A stretch of 64,000 nucleotides of DNA. Source: Actinopolymorpha alba DSM 45243 (GTDB taxonomy: Bacteria; Actinomycetota; Actinomycetes; Propionibacteriales; Actinopolymorphaceae). A program made the position numbers and the translations under genes. The stretch is taken from positions 1,577 to 65,576 of the forward strand of contig NZ_KB892759.1 of NCBI RefSeq assembly GCF_000373925.1, in the 5' to 3' direction. Below the pieces are notes generated by a model. The model did not search any database and was not told the origin of the DNA. It saw only the letters and a list, made by a program, of their open reading frames with translations. Positions within the stretch are counted from its first letter, which is position 1; the number at the start of each line of letters is the position of its first letter. Below, one piece after another: positions 1-8,689 of this stretch.

Positions 1-3
1 GCG

Positions 4-1332
4 ATGGAGTTTTCCGACCTTCCGGCCGTTCTCGTGCATGAGCTCGCGCAGCGGCGCGAGTCTGGCTACGACGTGTCGGCGGTGGAAGCGCAGCTCGACG
101 GTCCACCGACGCAGGTGAATCCGAGCAGCGCGCGTGAGCTCCTCGATCAGCTGGCCGACCTGCCGCGCTCGCCCGACTGGCCTTACGTCGAGCCCTCCTC
201 GCTTCCCGAGATCGAAGCCGAGCTTCCAGCATCCACGGGCTTCGAGCGGCCACTCGGCGCGGCCGAGCTCCGCGACCGGATCGAGGCCGCGTGGCTTGGC
301 CGCTGCGCTGGCAACTGCCTCGGCAAGCCGGTGGAGAACGGCCCGCACTGGACCCACGAACACCTTCGTTCCTATCTCGAGATGTCCGGCAACTACCCGA
401 TCACGGACTACATCCGCCGGCTCGACCCGATGCCCGAGGGCTTCGTTCTCAACGCCTGCTGGAACGAGACGACCAAGGGCCGGATCACCTACACGCCGCG
501 CGACGACGACCTCGACTACACCCTCCTCGGCCTGCACATCCTGGAGAGCAAGGGCCTCGACTACACCGCGGCGGACGTCGCCGGGGAGTGGCTGCTGCGC
601 CTGCCGTACCACCTCACCTACACCGCCGAGCGGGTCACCTACCGCAACCTGGTCAACGGCATCGAGCCCGTACGCACGGCGGTGGTGGACAACCCCTACC
701 GCGAGTGGATCGGGGCGCAGATCCGCGGCGACATCTTCGGGTACGTCTGCGCCGGGCGGCCACGCGACGCCGCACTGCTCGCTTATCAGGACGCAGCCCT
801 CTCGCACGTGGGCAACGGCATCTACGGCGAGATGTGGGCGGCCGCGCTCGTCGCCGCGGCGTTCACCGCGGGCTCGTTGCGGGAGGCGGTGGAGGAGTCC
901 CTCAACCACGTGCCCCGACGGTCCCGACTCGCTGAAGCGCTGCGCTGGGCGGTGGAGGTCCGCGACGCCAGGACCAGCTGGGACGACGCGCTCACACGGC
1001 TACAGGAACGCTACGGCCACTACCACTGGGTACACACCATCAACAACGCCGCGGCCTGCGTCCTTGGCCTCCTGTACGCCGAGGACGACTACTCCAGCGC
1101 GATCGGGCTGACCGTGCAAGCTGGTCTTGACACCGACTCGAACGGCGCGACAGTCGGCTCGGTCGCCGGTGCGTTCGCCGGTCGGGGCGGCATCTCGCGG
1201 CACTGGACGTCGCCGTTCGCCGACACCTTGCGCAGTGGCCTGCACGGTTTCGACCGGAGCAGCATCCGCGACGTCGCCGGGCGGACGTTCGCGCTCGCCC
1301 GCACCTACGCGTCCCGGCGCGCGGGGGTCTGA
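4..1332 (+). CDS. ADP-ribosylglycohydrolase family protein
   Basis: The protein (442 aa from the first visible ATG) matches the ADP-ribosylglycohydrolase/DraG-like fold, whose members remove ADP-ribose from proteins or small molecules using a di-metal site. The family opening motif AAWLGRCAGNCLGKPVE lies at about residues 94-110, an acidic DDDLD cluster at 165-169, and the metal-binding DTDSNGATVGS motif near 376. About 85 residues precede the catalytic domain and I do not recognise them. The gene starts 3 nt inside the window, so a start further upstream cannot be excluded. It is followed by a dioxygenase gene on the same strand 153 nt later. The exact substrate is unknown; in sugar-degradation loci such proteins often act on non-protein substrates, but that is inference. 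Confidence 0.88.
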   Translation: MEFSDLPAVLVHELAQRRESGYDVSAVEAQLDGPPTQVNPSSARELLDQLADLPRSPDWPYVEPSSLPEIEAELPASTGFERPLGAAELRDRIEAAWLGRCAGNCLGKPVENGPHWTHEHLRSYLEMSGNYPITDYIRRLDPMPEGFVLNACWNETTKGRITYTPRDDDLDYTLLGLHILESKGLDYTAADVAGEWLLRLPYHLTYTAERVTYRNLVNGIEPVRTAVVDNPYREWIGAQIRGDIFGYVCAGRPRDAALLAYQDAALSHVGNGIYGEMWAAALVAAAFTAGSLREAVEESLNHVPRRSRLAEALRWAVEVRDARTSWDDALTRLQERYGHYHWVHTINNAAACVLGLLYAEDDYSSAIGLTVQAGLDTDSNGATVGSVAGAFAGRGGISRHWTSPFADTLRSGLHGFDRSSIRDVAGRTFALARTYASRRAGV

Positions 1333-1485
1333 GCGGCGCCGAGTCGGCAGGTCACGAACAGCCAGGTTGTGGCGCACTCTGGGCATGGCCCTTCCCGTTG
1401 CCGGGAGGCGATCCTTGATGGGGACAGGAACGCCGGTCACAAGGGTCCTTCAGGGAGCAGAGGTCCTTCAGAGAGGGAGTGAGCC

Positions 1486-2391
1486 ATGTCTTCGGCAACG
1501 GCGGAGGTACGCCCCACGGGATCGGTGATCCTTCACGAGACCGTGTCGGATGCGTTGATCGAGCAGGTTCGCGAGGATGGGTACGCCGTCCTCGCGAACG
1601 CGTACTCCCCGGCGGAGGTCGCGGCGACCAACGCCGAGGCGGCCCGACTGTGCCGCGGCGAGTTGGGGGAGGTCGGTGGGGAGTTCCAGGCCGACCTCGA
1701 CGGCTCCGACGAGGAGGTCATGCGCCGCTACCTGTGCATTCACATGCCGCACAAGGTGTCGAAGCTGATCGGGCGTTCCCTCGCCCATCCCAGGATCGTC
1801 GAGGCCCTGACGAAGGTGATCGGTCCGAACGTCAAGTGCATGCAGTCGATGATCTTCATGAAGTCCGAAGGTAAGCCCGGGCAGGCCTGGCACCAGGACG
1901 AGTTCTTCATCCCGACCAGAGACCGCTCCCTCACGGCGACCTGGATCGCCCTCGATGACGCCACCGTCGAGAACGGCTGCCTCTGGGTGCTTCCTGGTTC
2001 GCACAAGCGCGGCGTGATCTATCCCGACCGGGAGCAGGACGACGAGCGGTTCGACTGCACGGTGGAGGCGTTCGACTTCCCCCACCGTGACGAGGACGCG
2101 GTGCCGGTCGAGATCCCGGCCGGAGCAGCGGTGATCTTCAACGGCTACCTGCTGCACCGGTCGCTACCGAACTCGGGCAGGCATGGGTTCCGCCGGGCCC
2201 TCACCAACCACTACATGAGCGCGGAGTCGCTGTTGCCCTGGCACCGCGTGCCGGACGACACGCACGTCGCGAAGTGGGACTACCGCGACATCGTGATGGT
2301 GGCCGGTACGGATCCGTACGCGTACAAGGGAACGATCGACGTGGCCCGCCCGCACGTCCGGCCGGACGGCGAGGGCGGCTGCGACCGCTGA
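1486..2391 (+). CDS. phytanoyl-CoA dioxygenase (PhyH) family protein
   Basis: A 301-aa protein of the PhyH family, non-haem Fe(II)/2-oxoglutarate oxygenases that hydroxylate small molecules. The facial triad is visible as the H-x-D in WHQDEFF (His136, Asp138) and a distal His in YLLHRSLPN (about His224), followed by an Arg-rich GFRRAL segment that would hold 2-oxoglutarate. Length is typical. A purine-rich ribosome site (gagagggag) sits 6-10 nt before the ATG. It is co-directional with the upstream ADP-ribosylglycohydrolase-like gene and convergent with metE, with a large hairpin between them. The substrate cannot be predicted from sequence. Confidence 0.88.
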   Translation: MSSATAEVRPTGSVILHETVSDALIEQVREDGYAVLANAYSPAEVAATNAEAARLCRGELGEVGGEFQADLDGSDEEVMRRYLCIHMPHKVSKLIGRSLAHPRIVEALTKVIGPNVKCMQSMIFMKSEGKPGQAWHQDEFFIPTRDRSLTATWIALDDATVENGCLWVLPGSHKRGVIYPDREQDDERFDCTVEAFDFPHRDEDAVPVEIPAGAAVIFNGYLLHRSLPNSGRHGFRRALTNHYMSAESLLPWHRVPDDTHVAKWDYRDIVMVAGTDPYAYKGTIDVARPHVRPDGEGGCDR

Positions 2392-2410
2392 CCCAGCCCG
2401 GCCGGTCTAC

Positions 2411-2468
2411 GTTGGGTCGGGGGGGGCACCCTTGTACGGCTCTATTGGCCAAGGGTGCCCCCGACTCG
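2411..2468. repeat. dispersed hairpin repeat, copy 1 (probable bidirectional terminator)
   Basis: Arms GGGGGCACCCTTG and CAAGGGTGCCCCC flank a 15-nt loop TACGGCTCTATTGGC. It lies between the convergent PhyH gene and metE, so it could end both transcripts, though there is no U-tract. A second copy at 16844-16899 shares an identical core including the loop, which suggests a mobile or selected repeat rather than a chance terminator. Confidence 0.8.
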
Positions 2469-2519
2469 AAACGGTGCGGCCGCGCGGCATCCCCCACGGG
2501 AAGGGAACGCCGCCCCGGC

Positions 2520-4802
2520 TCAGCCCGGCAGACTCGCGCGTACCCGCCGCGTCGCCTCCACCAGGTTCCGCAGGGCCGGCTCGACCTCGGCGTAACCGCG
2601 GGTCTTCAGACCACAGTCCGGGTTGACCCACAGCCGGCTGGGCTCCACCGCGGCGAGCGCGAGCCGCAGCGCCTCCTCGATTTCGGCGACGCTCGGGACG
2701 CGCGGGGAGTGGATGTCGTACACACCCGGGCCGATGCCCCGGTGGTAGCCCGCCCGCGCCAGGTCACCGACGAGTTCCATCCGCGACCGCGCCGCCTCCA
2801 CGCTCGTCACGTCGGCGTCCAGCGCGTCGATCGTGTCGACGATGTCGCCGAACTCCGAGTAGCACATGTGGGAATGGATCTGCGTACTGTCGGCGGCTCC
2901 CGACGTCGCCAAGCGGAACGCCGCGACCGCCCACCGGATGTACGCCGGCTGGTCGGCGGCCCGGAGCGGGAGGAGTTCGCGTAGTGCGGGTTCGTCGACC
3001 TGGACGTAGCGGATGCCCGCGGCCTCGAGGTCGCGGATCTCATCGCGTAGGGCGAGCGCGACCTGTCGCGCCGTCTCGGCGAGTGGTTGGTCGGCACGCA
3101 CGAAGGACCAGGCGAGCATGGTCACGGGCCCTGTCAACATTCCCTTGACGGGGCGGGTGGTCCGGGACTGGGCGTACGTCGTCCACTCCACGGTCATGGG
3201 CACCGGCCGCGACACGTCGCCGTACAAGATCGGCGGCCGGACGTAGCGGCTGCCGTACGACTGCACCCAGCCGTGGTCGGTGCTCGCGTACCCCGCCAGG
3301 CGTTCGGCGAAGTACTGCACCATGTCGTTGCGTTCCGGCTCGCCGTGCACGAGGACGTCAAGGCCGATGTCCTCCTGCAGCGCGATCACCTTGTCGATCT
3401 CGGTGCGCATCCGCGCGGTGTACGCCGGCTCGTCGATCCGGCCCGCCCGGAGGTCGGCCCGCGCGGTCCTGATCTCCTTCGTCTGCGGGAACGAACCGAT
3501 CGTCGTGGTCGGCAGGAGGGGTACGTCGGCGCTCCCGCGGTGGAGGGCGGCGCGCGCCTCGTAGTCACCGCGAGGGGTTCCGTCGCCGAGCGCGGCGAGC
3601 CGGGCACGCACCCGGGCGTCGACGACGCCTGGTGCCCGCGTGGTAAGGGCGGCGTCGGCCTCGGTGAGTTCGCGGGCGACTGAGTCCCGTCCGTCCCGCA
3701 GCGCTCTTCCGATCAACACCACCTCGTCGACCTTCTGCCGCGCGAAGGCCAGCCGTCCGCGCAGTGACGCGGGGAGGTTCTCCTCCAGGTCGAGGTCCAG
3801 CGGGACGTGCAGCAGCGAACACGATGTGCCCACCACCAACTCGCGGACGGACCCGAGGAGGGACGCGGCCGTCGCCAGGGCGCGCGGGAGGTCGGTCCGC
3901 CAGACGTTGCGGCCGTCGACGAGCCCCGCGAAGAGCGCCTTGTGGGCAAGGCCCGCGCGAACGAGTTGGTCGATGTCGGCGGCACCGGCCACGAGGTCGA
4001 GCCCGATGCCCTCGATCGGCGTCCGCCCGAGCACCGGCAACGCCTCGCCGATCGGGCCGAAGTAGGCCGTCACGACCAGCTTGGGCCGGCGGTCGAGCGC
4101 GAGCGCGCCGAGATGGTCGTACGCCGTGCGGAGAGCGGCCAGCTCCTCGGGAGTACGGTCGGCGGCCAGGACCGGCTCCTCGAGCTGCACCCAGGCGGCG
4201 CCCGCCGCCGCGAGTTCGCCCAGGAGTTCGGCGTACACCTCCACCAGCCGCGGCAGCAGGTCGAGCGGCCGGAACTCCTTCGGCGCCCCCGCCGCCGGCT
4301 TGGCCAGGAGGAGGAAGCTCAGTGGCCCGAGCAGGACCGGCCGGGTCTGGATGCCCGCGGCCGCGGCTTCACGGAACTCCTTGACCGGCTTGAGCTGGCG
4401 ACGGTCGAGCTGGAACACGGTGTCGGGGGCGAGTTCGGGGACCAGATAGTGGTAGTTGGTGTCGAACCACTTGGTCATCTCCAGCGGCGGCGTCTCCGCG
4501 GCACCGCGCGCCATCGCGAAGTACCGTTCGAGTCCGTCCAGACCCGCGAAGCGTTCCGGCACTGCGCCGACCAGGACCGCCTGGTCGAGCACATGGTCAT
4601 AGAGCGAGAACGTGTTGGATGGAATGTCGTCGAGCCCCGCGTCGCGGAGCGTCTCCCAGGTGTCCCGGCGGATCCGCGCCGCGGCCGCTTCGAGGCCGGC
4701 GGCGTCGGTCCGGCCCGACCAGAACGCCTCGGTCGCCCGCTTGAGCTCCCGATGCGCGCCGATGCGGGGATAGCCGAGGACGGTCGTACGCACTGCTGCC
4801 AT
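2520..4802 (-). CDS. metE: 5-methyltetrahydropteroyltriglutamate-homocysteine methyltransferase (cobalamin-independent methionine synthase)
   Basis: Transfers the methyl group of 5-methyltetrahydrofolate to homocysteine without B12, the last step of methionine synthesis in the cytosol. The 760-aa length is that of the family. The N-terminal [18 protein letters not shown] motif, the mid-protein [14 protein letters not shown] start of the catalytic barrel, and the C-terminal zinc ligands in [11 protein letters not shown] (about residue 645) and NPDCGLKTR (about 729) are all present. The chosen ATG gives the canonical [15 protein letters not shown] start; a longer reading frame continues upstream but runs into the riboswitch leader and has no family similarity. 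The gene is monocistronic and preceded by a cobalamin riboswitch on the same strand, so it should be shut off when B12 is available. Confidence 0.97.
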   Translation of the reverse strand: MAAVRTTVLGYPRIGAHRELKRATEAFWSGRTDAAGLEAAAARIRRDTWETLRDAGLDDIPSNTFSLYDHVLDQAVLVGAVPERFAGLDGLERYFAMARGAAETPPLEMTKWFDTNYHYLVPELAPDTVFQLDRRQLKPVKEFREAAAAGIQTRPVLLGPLSFLLLAKPAAGAPKEFRPLDLLPRLVEVYAELLGELAAAGAAWVQLEEPVLAADRTPEELAALRTAYDHLGALALDRRPKLVVTAYFGPIGEALPVLGRTPIEGIGLDLVAGAADIDQLVRAGLAHKALFAGLVDGRNVWRTDLPRALATAASLLGSVRELVVGTSCSLLHVPLDLDLEENLPASLRGRLAFARQKVDEVVLIGRALRDGRDSVARELTEADAALTTRAPGVVDARVRARLAALGDGTPRGDYEARAALHRGSADVPLLPTTTIGSFPQTKEIRTARADLRAGRIDEPAYTARMRTEIDKVIALQEDIGLDVLVHGEPERNDMVQYFAERLAGYASTDHGWVQSYGSRYVRPPILYGDVSRPVPMTVEWTTYAQSRTTRPVKGMLTGPVTMLAWSFVRADQPLAETARQVALALRDEIRDLEAAGIRYVQVDEPALRELLPLRAADQPAYIRWAVAAFRLATSGAADSTQIHSHMCYSEFGDIVDTIDALDADVTSVEAARSRMELVGDLARAGYHRGIGPGVYDIHSPRVPSVAEIEEALRLALAAVEPSRLWVNPDCGLKTRGYAEVEPALRNLVEATRRVRASLPG

Positions 4803-4940
4803 GGAGTCCTTCCCTCGTGAACTCAGGGTGAGACCCGTGGCGGTGCGGTCTGGAGGGTAGAGCGAACGTTCGGGGACGGCGCTTTGATCGCCCGCCCGTC
4901 GGCGTACGCCCGGTGTCCTTCCCGCGAGGCCACGGACCAC

Positions 4941-4960
4941 CGCACGCCGGATGGCGTGCG
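4941..4960 (-). promoter_or_regulatory. stem-loop between B12 riboswitch and metE
   Basis: A perfect 8-bp stem (CGCACGCC / GGCGTGCG) with a 4-nt loop sits just downstream of the riboswitch aptamer in the metE leader. It is placed where an expression platform would be. No U-run follows, so it may act with Rho or as an anti-/sequestering element rather than as an intrinsic terminator. Confidence 0.5.
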
Positions 4961-4965
4961 GGCGG

Positions 4966-5192
4966 TTGGCAGGTCTTCGGACTCGTGGGCGGGTGCGGCG
5001 CCGATCGATGGTGCCGGGATCAGCGTGCTTCCTACTGGCCGTCGCTTCCCAGGCGGCTGATGATGCCGCCCAGTGCGGTGTTACGGCGGTCGTTCCCACT
5101 TACCGCTGCGGGGCAGTCCCGGGTTCGCACCGGGTTCCCTCTTGCCTCGCCTGGCCGACACCGGCCGGGCGAACCAACCGCAGTGTCGACCT
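4966..5192 (-). promoter_or_regulatory. cobalamin (B12) riboswitch upstream of metE
   Basis: Read on the minus strand, the leader carries the conserved B12-box region: GGTGCGAA, then ACTGCCCCGCAGCGGTAAG, and at the 3' end AGTCCGAAGACCTGCC. These are the hallmark elements of the adenosylcobalamin aptamer. It ends about 160 nt before the metE ATG. B12 riboswitches controlling metE are well established in actinobacteria: B12 binding lowers expression of the B12-independent enzyme when MetH can work. The outer boundaries given are approximate; the core box spans about 5092-5140. Confidence 0.93.
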
Positions 5193-5310
5193 TAGCTCCT
5201 TCCGCGCTGGCCAGAGTGGTCGCCTGGGACGGTCGTCTGCGGTCGGTCGTGTCTGCGGGGTGCGGCTTTTCCGGTACCTTCGATCCGGGCAGCGTGAGAG
5301 GGGAGCCTTG

Positions 5311-6456
5311 GTGAAGATCGCTCGGCTGACGACGTACCTCGTACCACCCCGGTGGTGTTTCCTCCGGATCGACACCGACGAGGGCATCACCGGCTGGGGC
5401 GAGCCGATCGTGGAGGGTCGCGCCCACACGGTCGCCGCGGCGGTGGAGGAGATGGCCGACTATCTCGTTGGCCAGGATCCGCTACGGATCGAGGAGCACT
5501 GGCAGGTGCTCACCAAGGGCGCCTTCTATCGCGGCGGGCCGGTGTTCTCCAGCGCGGTCGCGGGTATCGACCAGGCTCTGTGGGACATCGCCGGGAAGGC
5601 GTTCGACGTCCCTGTCTACCAACTGCTCGGCGGTCACGTGCGTGACCGGATGCGGGTATACGGCTGGATCGGCGGCGACCGTCCGGCCGAGGTGGCCGAG
5701 GCCGCGGTGAAGATGAAGGAGCAGGGTTTCACCGCGATCAAGATGAACGGCGGCGGTGAGATGCGGCGGGTCGACACCGCGGCGCAGTCGCTTGCCCTGG
5801 CCGACCGGGTGGCGGCGATCCGGGAAGCCTGCGGGCCGGAGTTCGACATCGCGATCGACTTCCATGGCCGGTTCACGATCGCGATGGCCCGGCGGACGTT
5901 GCCCTTGCTGGAGCCGTACCTACCGTTCTTTGTCGAGGAGCCGTTGGTCCCCGAGATGAGCGAGCACATCGGGGAGATCTGCGCGTCGACGTCCATTCCT
6001 ATTGCGACGGGCGAGCGGCTCTTTTCTCGTTGGGACTTCAAGAAGATCCTTGGTGCCGGTGTGGCGATCGCGCAACCTGACCTTTCGCACGCCGGTGGGA
6101 TCTCGGAGGTACGCCGGATCGCGTCGATGGCCGAGGCGTACGACGTCGCGCTGGCGCCGCACTGCCCGCTCGGGCCGATCGCCCTGGCCGCGTCGTTGCA
6201 GGTGGACTTCGCGAGCCCCAACGCGTTGATCCAGGAGCAGAGCCTCGGCATCCATTACAACGAGGGTTCGGATCTGCTTGATTACCTGGTGGACAAGTCG
6301 GTCTTCGGCTTCTCCGACGGTTATGTCGCGCGGCCTACCCTGCCGGGCCTTGGCATCCAGGTCGATGAGAAGGAAGTTGAGCGGGCCGCCGAGGTGGGAC
6401 ACCGGTGGCGTACACCGACCTTCCGGCGTGATGACGGCTCCCTCGCCGAATGGTGA
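5311..6456 (+). CDS. dgoD: D-galactonate dehydratase
   Basis: Enolase-superfamily dehydratase converting D-galactonate to 2-keto-3-deoxygalactonate in the De Ley-Doudoroff pathway. The 381-aa protein aligns along its whole length with the known DgoD pattern, including WGEPIVEGRAHTV near the start, RGGPVFSSAVAGIDQALWDI, and IHYNEGSDLLDY near the end. The metal ligands and bases fall at the expected places: Asp183 and His185 in AIDFHGR, Glu209 in FVEEPL, Glu in TGERLFSRWDF, and His285 in LAPHCPLGP. I chose the GTG start because it follows gagagggga by about 6-13 nt and gives the canonical VKIARLTTYLVPPRW; longer frames run back through the riboswitch region. No other dgo genes or a sugar transporter are adjacent, so the pathway context is missing here. 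Confidence 0.93.
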   Translation: MKIARLTTYLVPPRWCFLRIDTDEGITGWGEPIVEGRAHTVAAAVEEMADYLVGQDPLRIEEHWQVLTKGAFYRGGPVFSSAVAGIDQALWDIAGKAFDVPVYQLLGGHVRDRMRVYGWIGGDRPAEVAEAAVKMKEQGFTAIKMNGGGEMRRVDTAAQSLALADRVAAIREACGPEFDIAIDFHGRFTIAMARRTLPLLEPYLPFFVEEPLVPEMSEHIGEICASTSIPIATGERLFSRWDFKKILGAGVAIAQPDLSHAGGISEVRRIASMAEAYDVALAPHCPLGPIALAASLQVDFASPNALIQEQSLGIHYNEGSDLLDYLVDKSVFGFSDGYVARPTLPGLGIQVDEKEVERAAEVGHRWRTPTFRRDDGSLAEW

Positions 6457-6534
6457 CCAGCTGCCCTGTGGCGCTTTATCTGCACGCTTATTCAAAGGCC
6501 ATCTTCCGGGGCGCGGCTTCTGGAGTTGTTGGCG

Positions 6535-6610
6535 CGAAGTTGATCAGCGGTCCCGAATCCGGACACCCACCGTGGGGGGTGCCCGATTTGCGGACCGTTG
6601 ATCAACTTCG
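6535..6610. repeat. GTTGATCAACGGTCC inverted repeat, copy 1
   Basis: Outer arms CGAAGTTGATCAGCGGTCC and GGACCGTTGATCAACTTCG pair over 19 nt with one mismatch, and the inner part (GACACCCACC / GGGGGTGCCC) pairs further. It lies between convergent dgoD and the DUF885 gene. Related arms occur at 10673-10740 and, more weakly, at 23585-23621. The rest of the 377-nt gap holds another hairpin at 6748-6808 and no credible gene. Confidence 0.75.
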
Positions 6611-6747
6611 TCCATGCGCGGGGCCTCGCGTGGCAACTTCCCACGAAGCAGGCTGAATTCATATTGCATGGTGAGGATTTGGCGCGTGACGTCGCTGACT
6701 CACGTCAGGATCAACCAGCTTGCTCTCACGCGGTGAAGCCCGGGGCA

Positions 6748-6808
6748 GCGCAGAGGCAGTGGAGCTTTCCCGGCGCGGAGCACCTGAAATGCTCCACTGT
6801 TTCTGCGC
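6748..6808. terminator. inverted repeat before the 3' end of the DUF885 gene
   Basis: Two 18-nt arms (GCGCAGAGGCAGTGGAGC and GCTCCACTGTTTCTGCGC) pair with two mismatches around a 25-nt loop. The position, 26 nt beyond the DUF885 stop on the minus strand, fits a transcript-end structure for that gene. No T-run is present. Confidence 0.45.
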
Positions 6809-6833
6809 CGACGTCCCCGCGGCGGGACTCTAC

Positions 6834-8513
6834 TCAGAGCCGGGCGAGGGCCTGGCGGAGTGGGTCGAGGCCCAGCGCGCCCAGGTCGAGGGCAGCCCGG
6901 TGGAATTCCTTCAGGTCGAAGGCCGCGCCCTTCCGCGCTTTGGCGTCATCCCGGGCGGCCAGCCAGATACGCTCGCCCACCTTGTACGACGGAGCCTGCC
7001 CCGGCCAGCCGAGATACCGGTTGAGCTCGAAGCGCAGGAACTCCTCGTCGATACGCGAGTGAGCGAGCAGGAACTCAAGCCCGAGTTGGGGGTTCCAGCG
7101 TTCGCCCACCCGCCAGCCGTCGGCGTTCGACGGAACGGTGAGACCGAGGTGCATTCCGATGTCGACGATCACCCGCGCCGCCCGGAACGCCTGCGCGTCC
7201 AGCATGCCAAGCTTGGCGCCCGGGTCGTCGAGGTAGCCGAGCTCGTCCATCAGGCGTTCGGCGTACAACGCCCAGCCTTCGCCATGACCTGACACCCAGC
7301 AGAGCATGCGTTGCCAGCGGTTGAGCGAATCCTTGCGTACCGCGGTCTGTCCGACCTGCAGGTGATGCCCCGGCACTCCCTCGTGGTAGACCGTCGTCAC
7401 CTCCCGCCAGGTGGAGAACGACGTCACACCCTTCGGCACCGACCACCACATCCGGCCCGGCCGGGTGAAGTCCTCACTCGGGCCGGTGTAATAGATCGCG
7501 CCCTCATTGGTCGGCGCGATCCGGCACTCAATGCGGCGGATCTCGTCGGGGATGTCGAAATGTACGCCGGCCATCTCCTCCACGGTGCGGTCGGCAAGCT
7601 CCTGCATCCAGGCCCGAAAGCTGTCCTTGTCAGGGATCTTGCGGGCGGGATCAGCGTCGAGAGCCGCCACCGCATCCTCGACACTGCCGCCCGGCACGAT
7701 CCGTGCCGCGAGCTGCGTCATCTCCCGCTCGATCCGCGCCAGCTCGTCCCAACCCCAGGCGTACGTTTCCTCAAGGTCGATCGCGGCGCCGAGGAAATGC
7801 CGGGAGGTGAGCGAGTAGTGCGCACGGCCGACACCGTCGGTTTCGCGGGCCTTCGGTGCGAGATCCTGGCGCAGGAAGCGTTCGAACGCAGCGACGGCCT
7901 GGCGGGCCGCCTCCGCTCCACGGTCAAGGTCCGCGACCAGGCCGGCGCTGCCCGCGGTGGATCCGTCAACTGTTGCTTGCGCGATGAGTACGCCGAAGAA
8001 GTCGTTGTCGGGTGGCAGCCAGGATCGGCACTGGTCGGCACAGGCCTCGACCTGCCGGCGGGCAGCCACCCGGCCGTCGTCGGCCGCCTGCGCGAGGGTA
8101 CGCCGGTAACCGGCGAGCGCCTCGGGGAGCCCAGCCAACCGCTGAGCGATCGCCCGCCAGTCCTCGGGCGTCTCGGTGGGCATGAGGTCGAACACGCCAC
8201 GCAGCTCCTGCTGCGGACTGGCGACGACGTTCAGGTCACTCGTGGAGAGTCCCGCGTCGTACATCTCCAGCTCGAGACCGATCCGCTCCCGCATGGCCTC
8301 GGCGGCGACGCGTTCGCGTTCGGAGTCGGGAGTGTCGGCGTCGAGGGCGGCCAGCGTGCGGCGAGCCAGCTCAGCCCGGCCGGCGAACCCGTCGGGAGAG
8401 TAGTCAGTGAGCTGGTCGTCGTGGCCAGCGATCCCCGCGTACGTCGCGGTGACGGGATCGACCGCCGCGTACTCCTCAACGTACCGATCTGCGATCTCGT
8501 TCGTCCGCCCCAT
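6834..8513 (-). CDS. DUF885 domain-containing protein (putative metallopeptidase)
   Basis: A 559-aa protein of the DUF885 family, predicted zinc-dependent peptidases related to the gluzincin type. The zinc motif is HEGVPGHH in the central-C-terminal third, followed by HGEGWALYAERLMDELG, which supplies the second glutamate typical of the family. No signal peptide or transmembrane segment is visible, so it is likely cytosolic. The start at MGRTNEIADRYVEEYAAVDP is chosen as the family-like beginning; an ATG 12 codons further upstream is possible. It stands alone, convergent with dgoD and downstream of the tnpB remnant. The substrate is unknown. Confidence 0.85.
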   Translation of the reverse strand: MGRTNEIADRYVEEYAAVDPVTATYAGIAGHDDQLTDYSPDGFAGRAELARRTLAALDADTPDSERERVAAEAMRERIGLELEMYDAGLSTSDLNVVASPQQELRGVFDLMPTETPEDWRAIAQRLAGLPEALAGYRRTLAQAADDGRVAARRQVEACADQCRSWLPPDNDFFGVLIAQATVDGSTAGSAGLVADLDRGAEAARQAVAAFERFLRQDLAPKARETDGVGRAHYSLTSRHFLGAAIDLEETYAWGWDELARIEREMTQLAARIVPGGSVEDAVAALDADPARKIPDKDSFRAWMQELADRTVEEMAGVHFDIPDEIRRIECRIAPTNEGAIYYTGPSEDFTRPGRMWWSVPKGVTSFSTWREVTTVYHEGVPGHHLQVGQTAVRKDSLNRWQRMLCWVSGHGEGWALYAERLMDELGYLDDPGAKLGMLDAQAFRAARVIVDIGMHLGLTVPSNADGWRVGERWNPQLGLEFLLAHSRIDEEFLRFELNRYLGWPGQAPSYKVGERIWLAARDDAKARKGAAFDLKEFHRAALDLGALGLDPLRQALARL

Positions 8514-8629
8514 GGGCCCACAGCCTAGGGCCTCGGTCAGGCCTGTCACTCGAATAAGGAGGCCTGGGAACGAGACCGAGGTGGGATCGTTAGGGTCTGT
8601 GCGGGAATAAACTGGTTAATCCTGCGTTC

Positions 8630-8648
8630 GGCCGCCGACGTGGCGGCC
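8630..8648. other. stem-loop at the presumed right end of the tnpB element
   Basis: Perfect 7-bp stem GGCCGCC-GACGT-GGCGGCC about 42 nt beyond the tnpB reading frame. IS605/IS1341-type elements carry subterminal hairpins and encode the guide (omega) RNA across the tnpB 3' end and right end. This is therefore the region where such an RNA would end. A triplicated GTGCC unit lies next to it. The exact element boundary is not resolved. Confidence 0.4.
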
Positions 8649-8689
8649 CCGGAGCCGACCCGGCCCCGGTCGTGCCGTGCCGTGCCGGT

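Noticed and set aside
3807-4820. Open frame opposite metE
   Set aside because: Shadow of metE with no recognisable protein features.
4966-5192. Cobalamin riboswitch acting on dgoD
   Set aside because: The conserved boxes read correctly only on the minus strand, toward metE.
4951-5310. Extended N-terminus for D-galactonate dehydratase or a second upstream gene
   Set aside because: The region is the reverse-strand riboswitch and the family start is at 5311.
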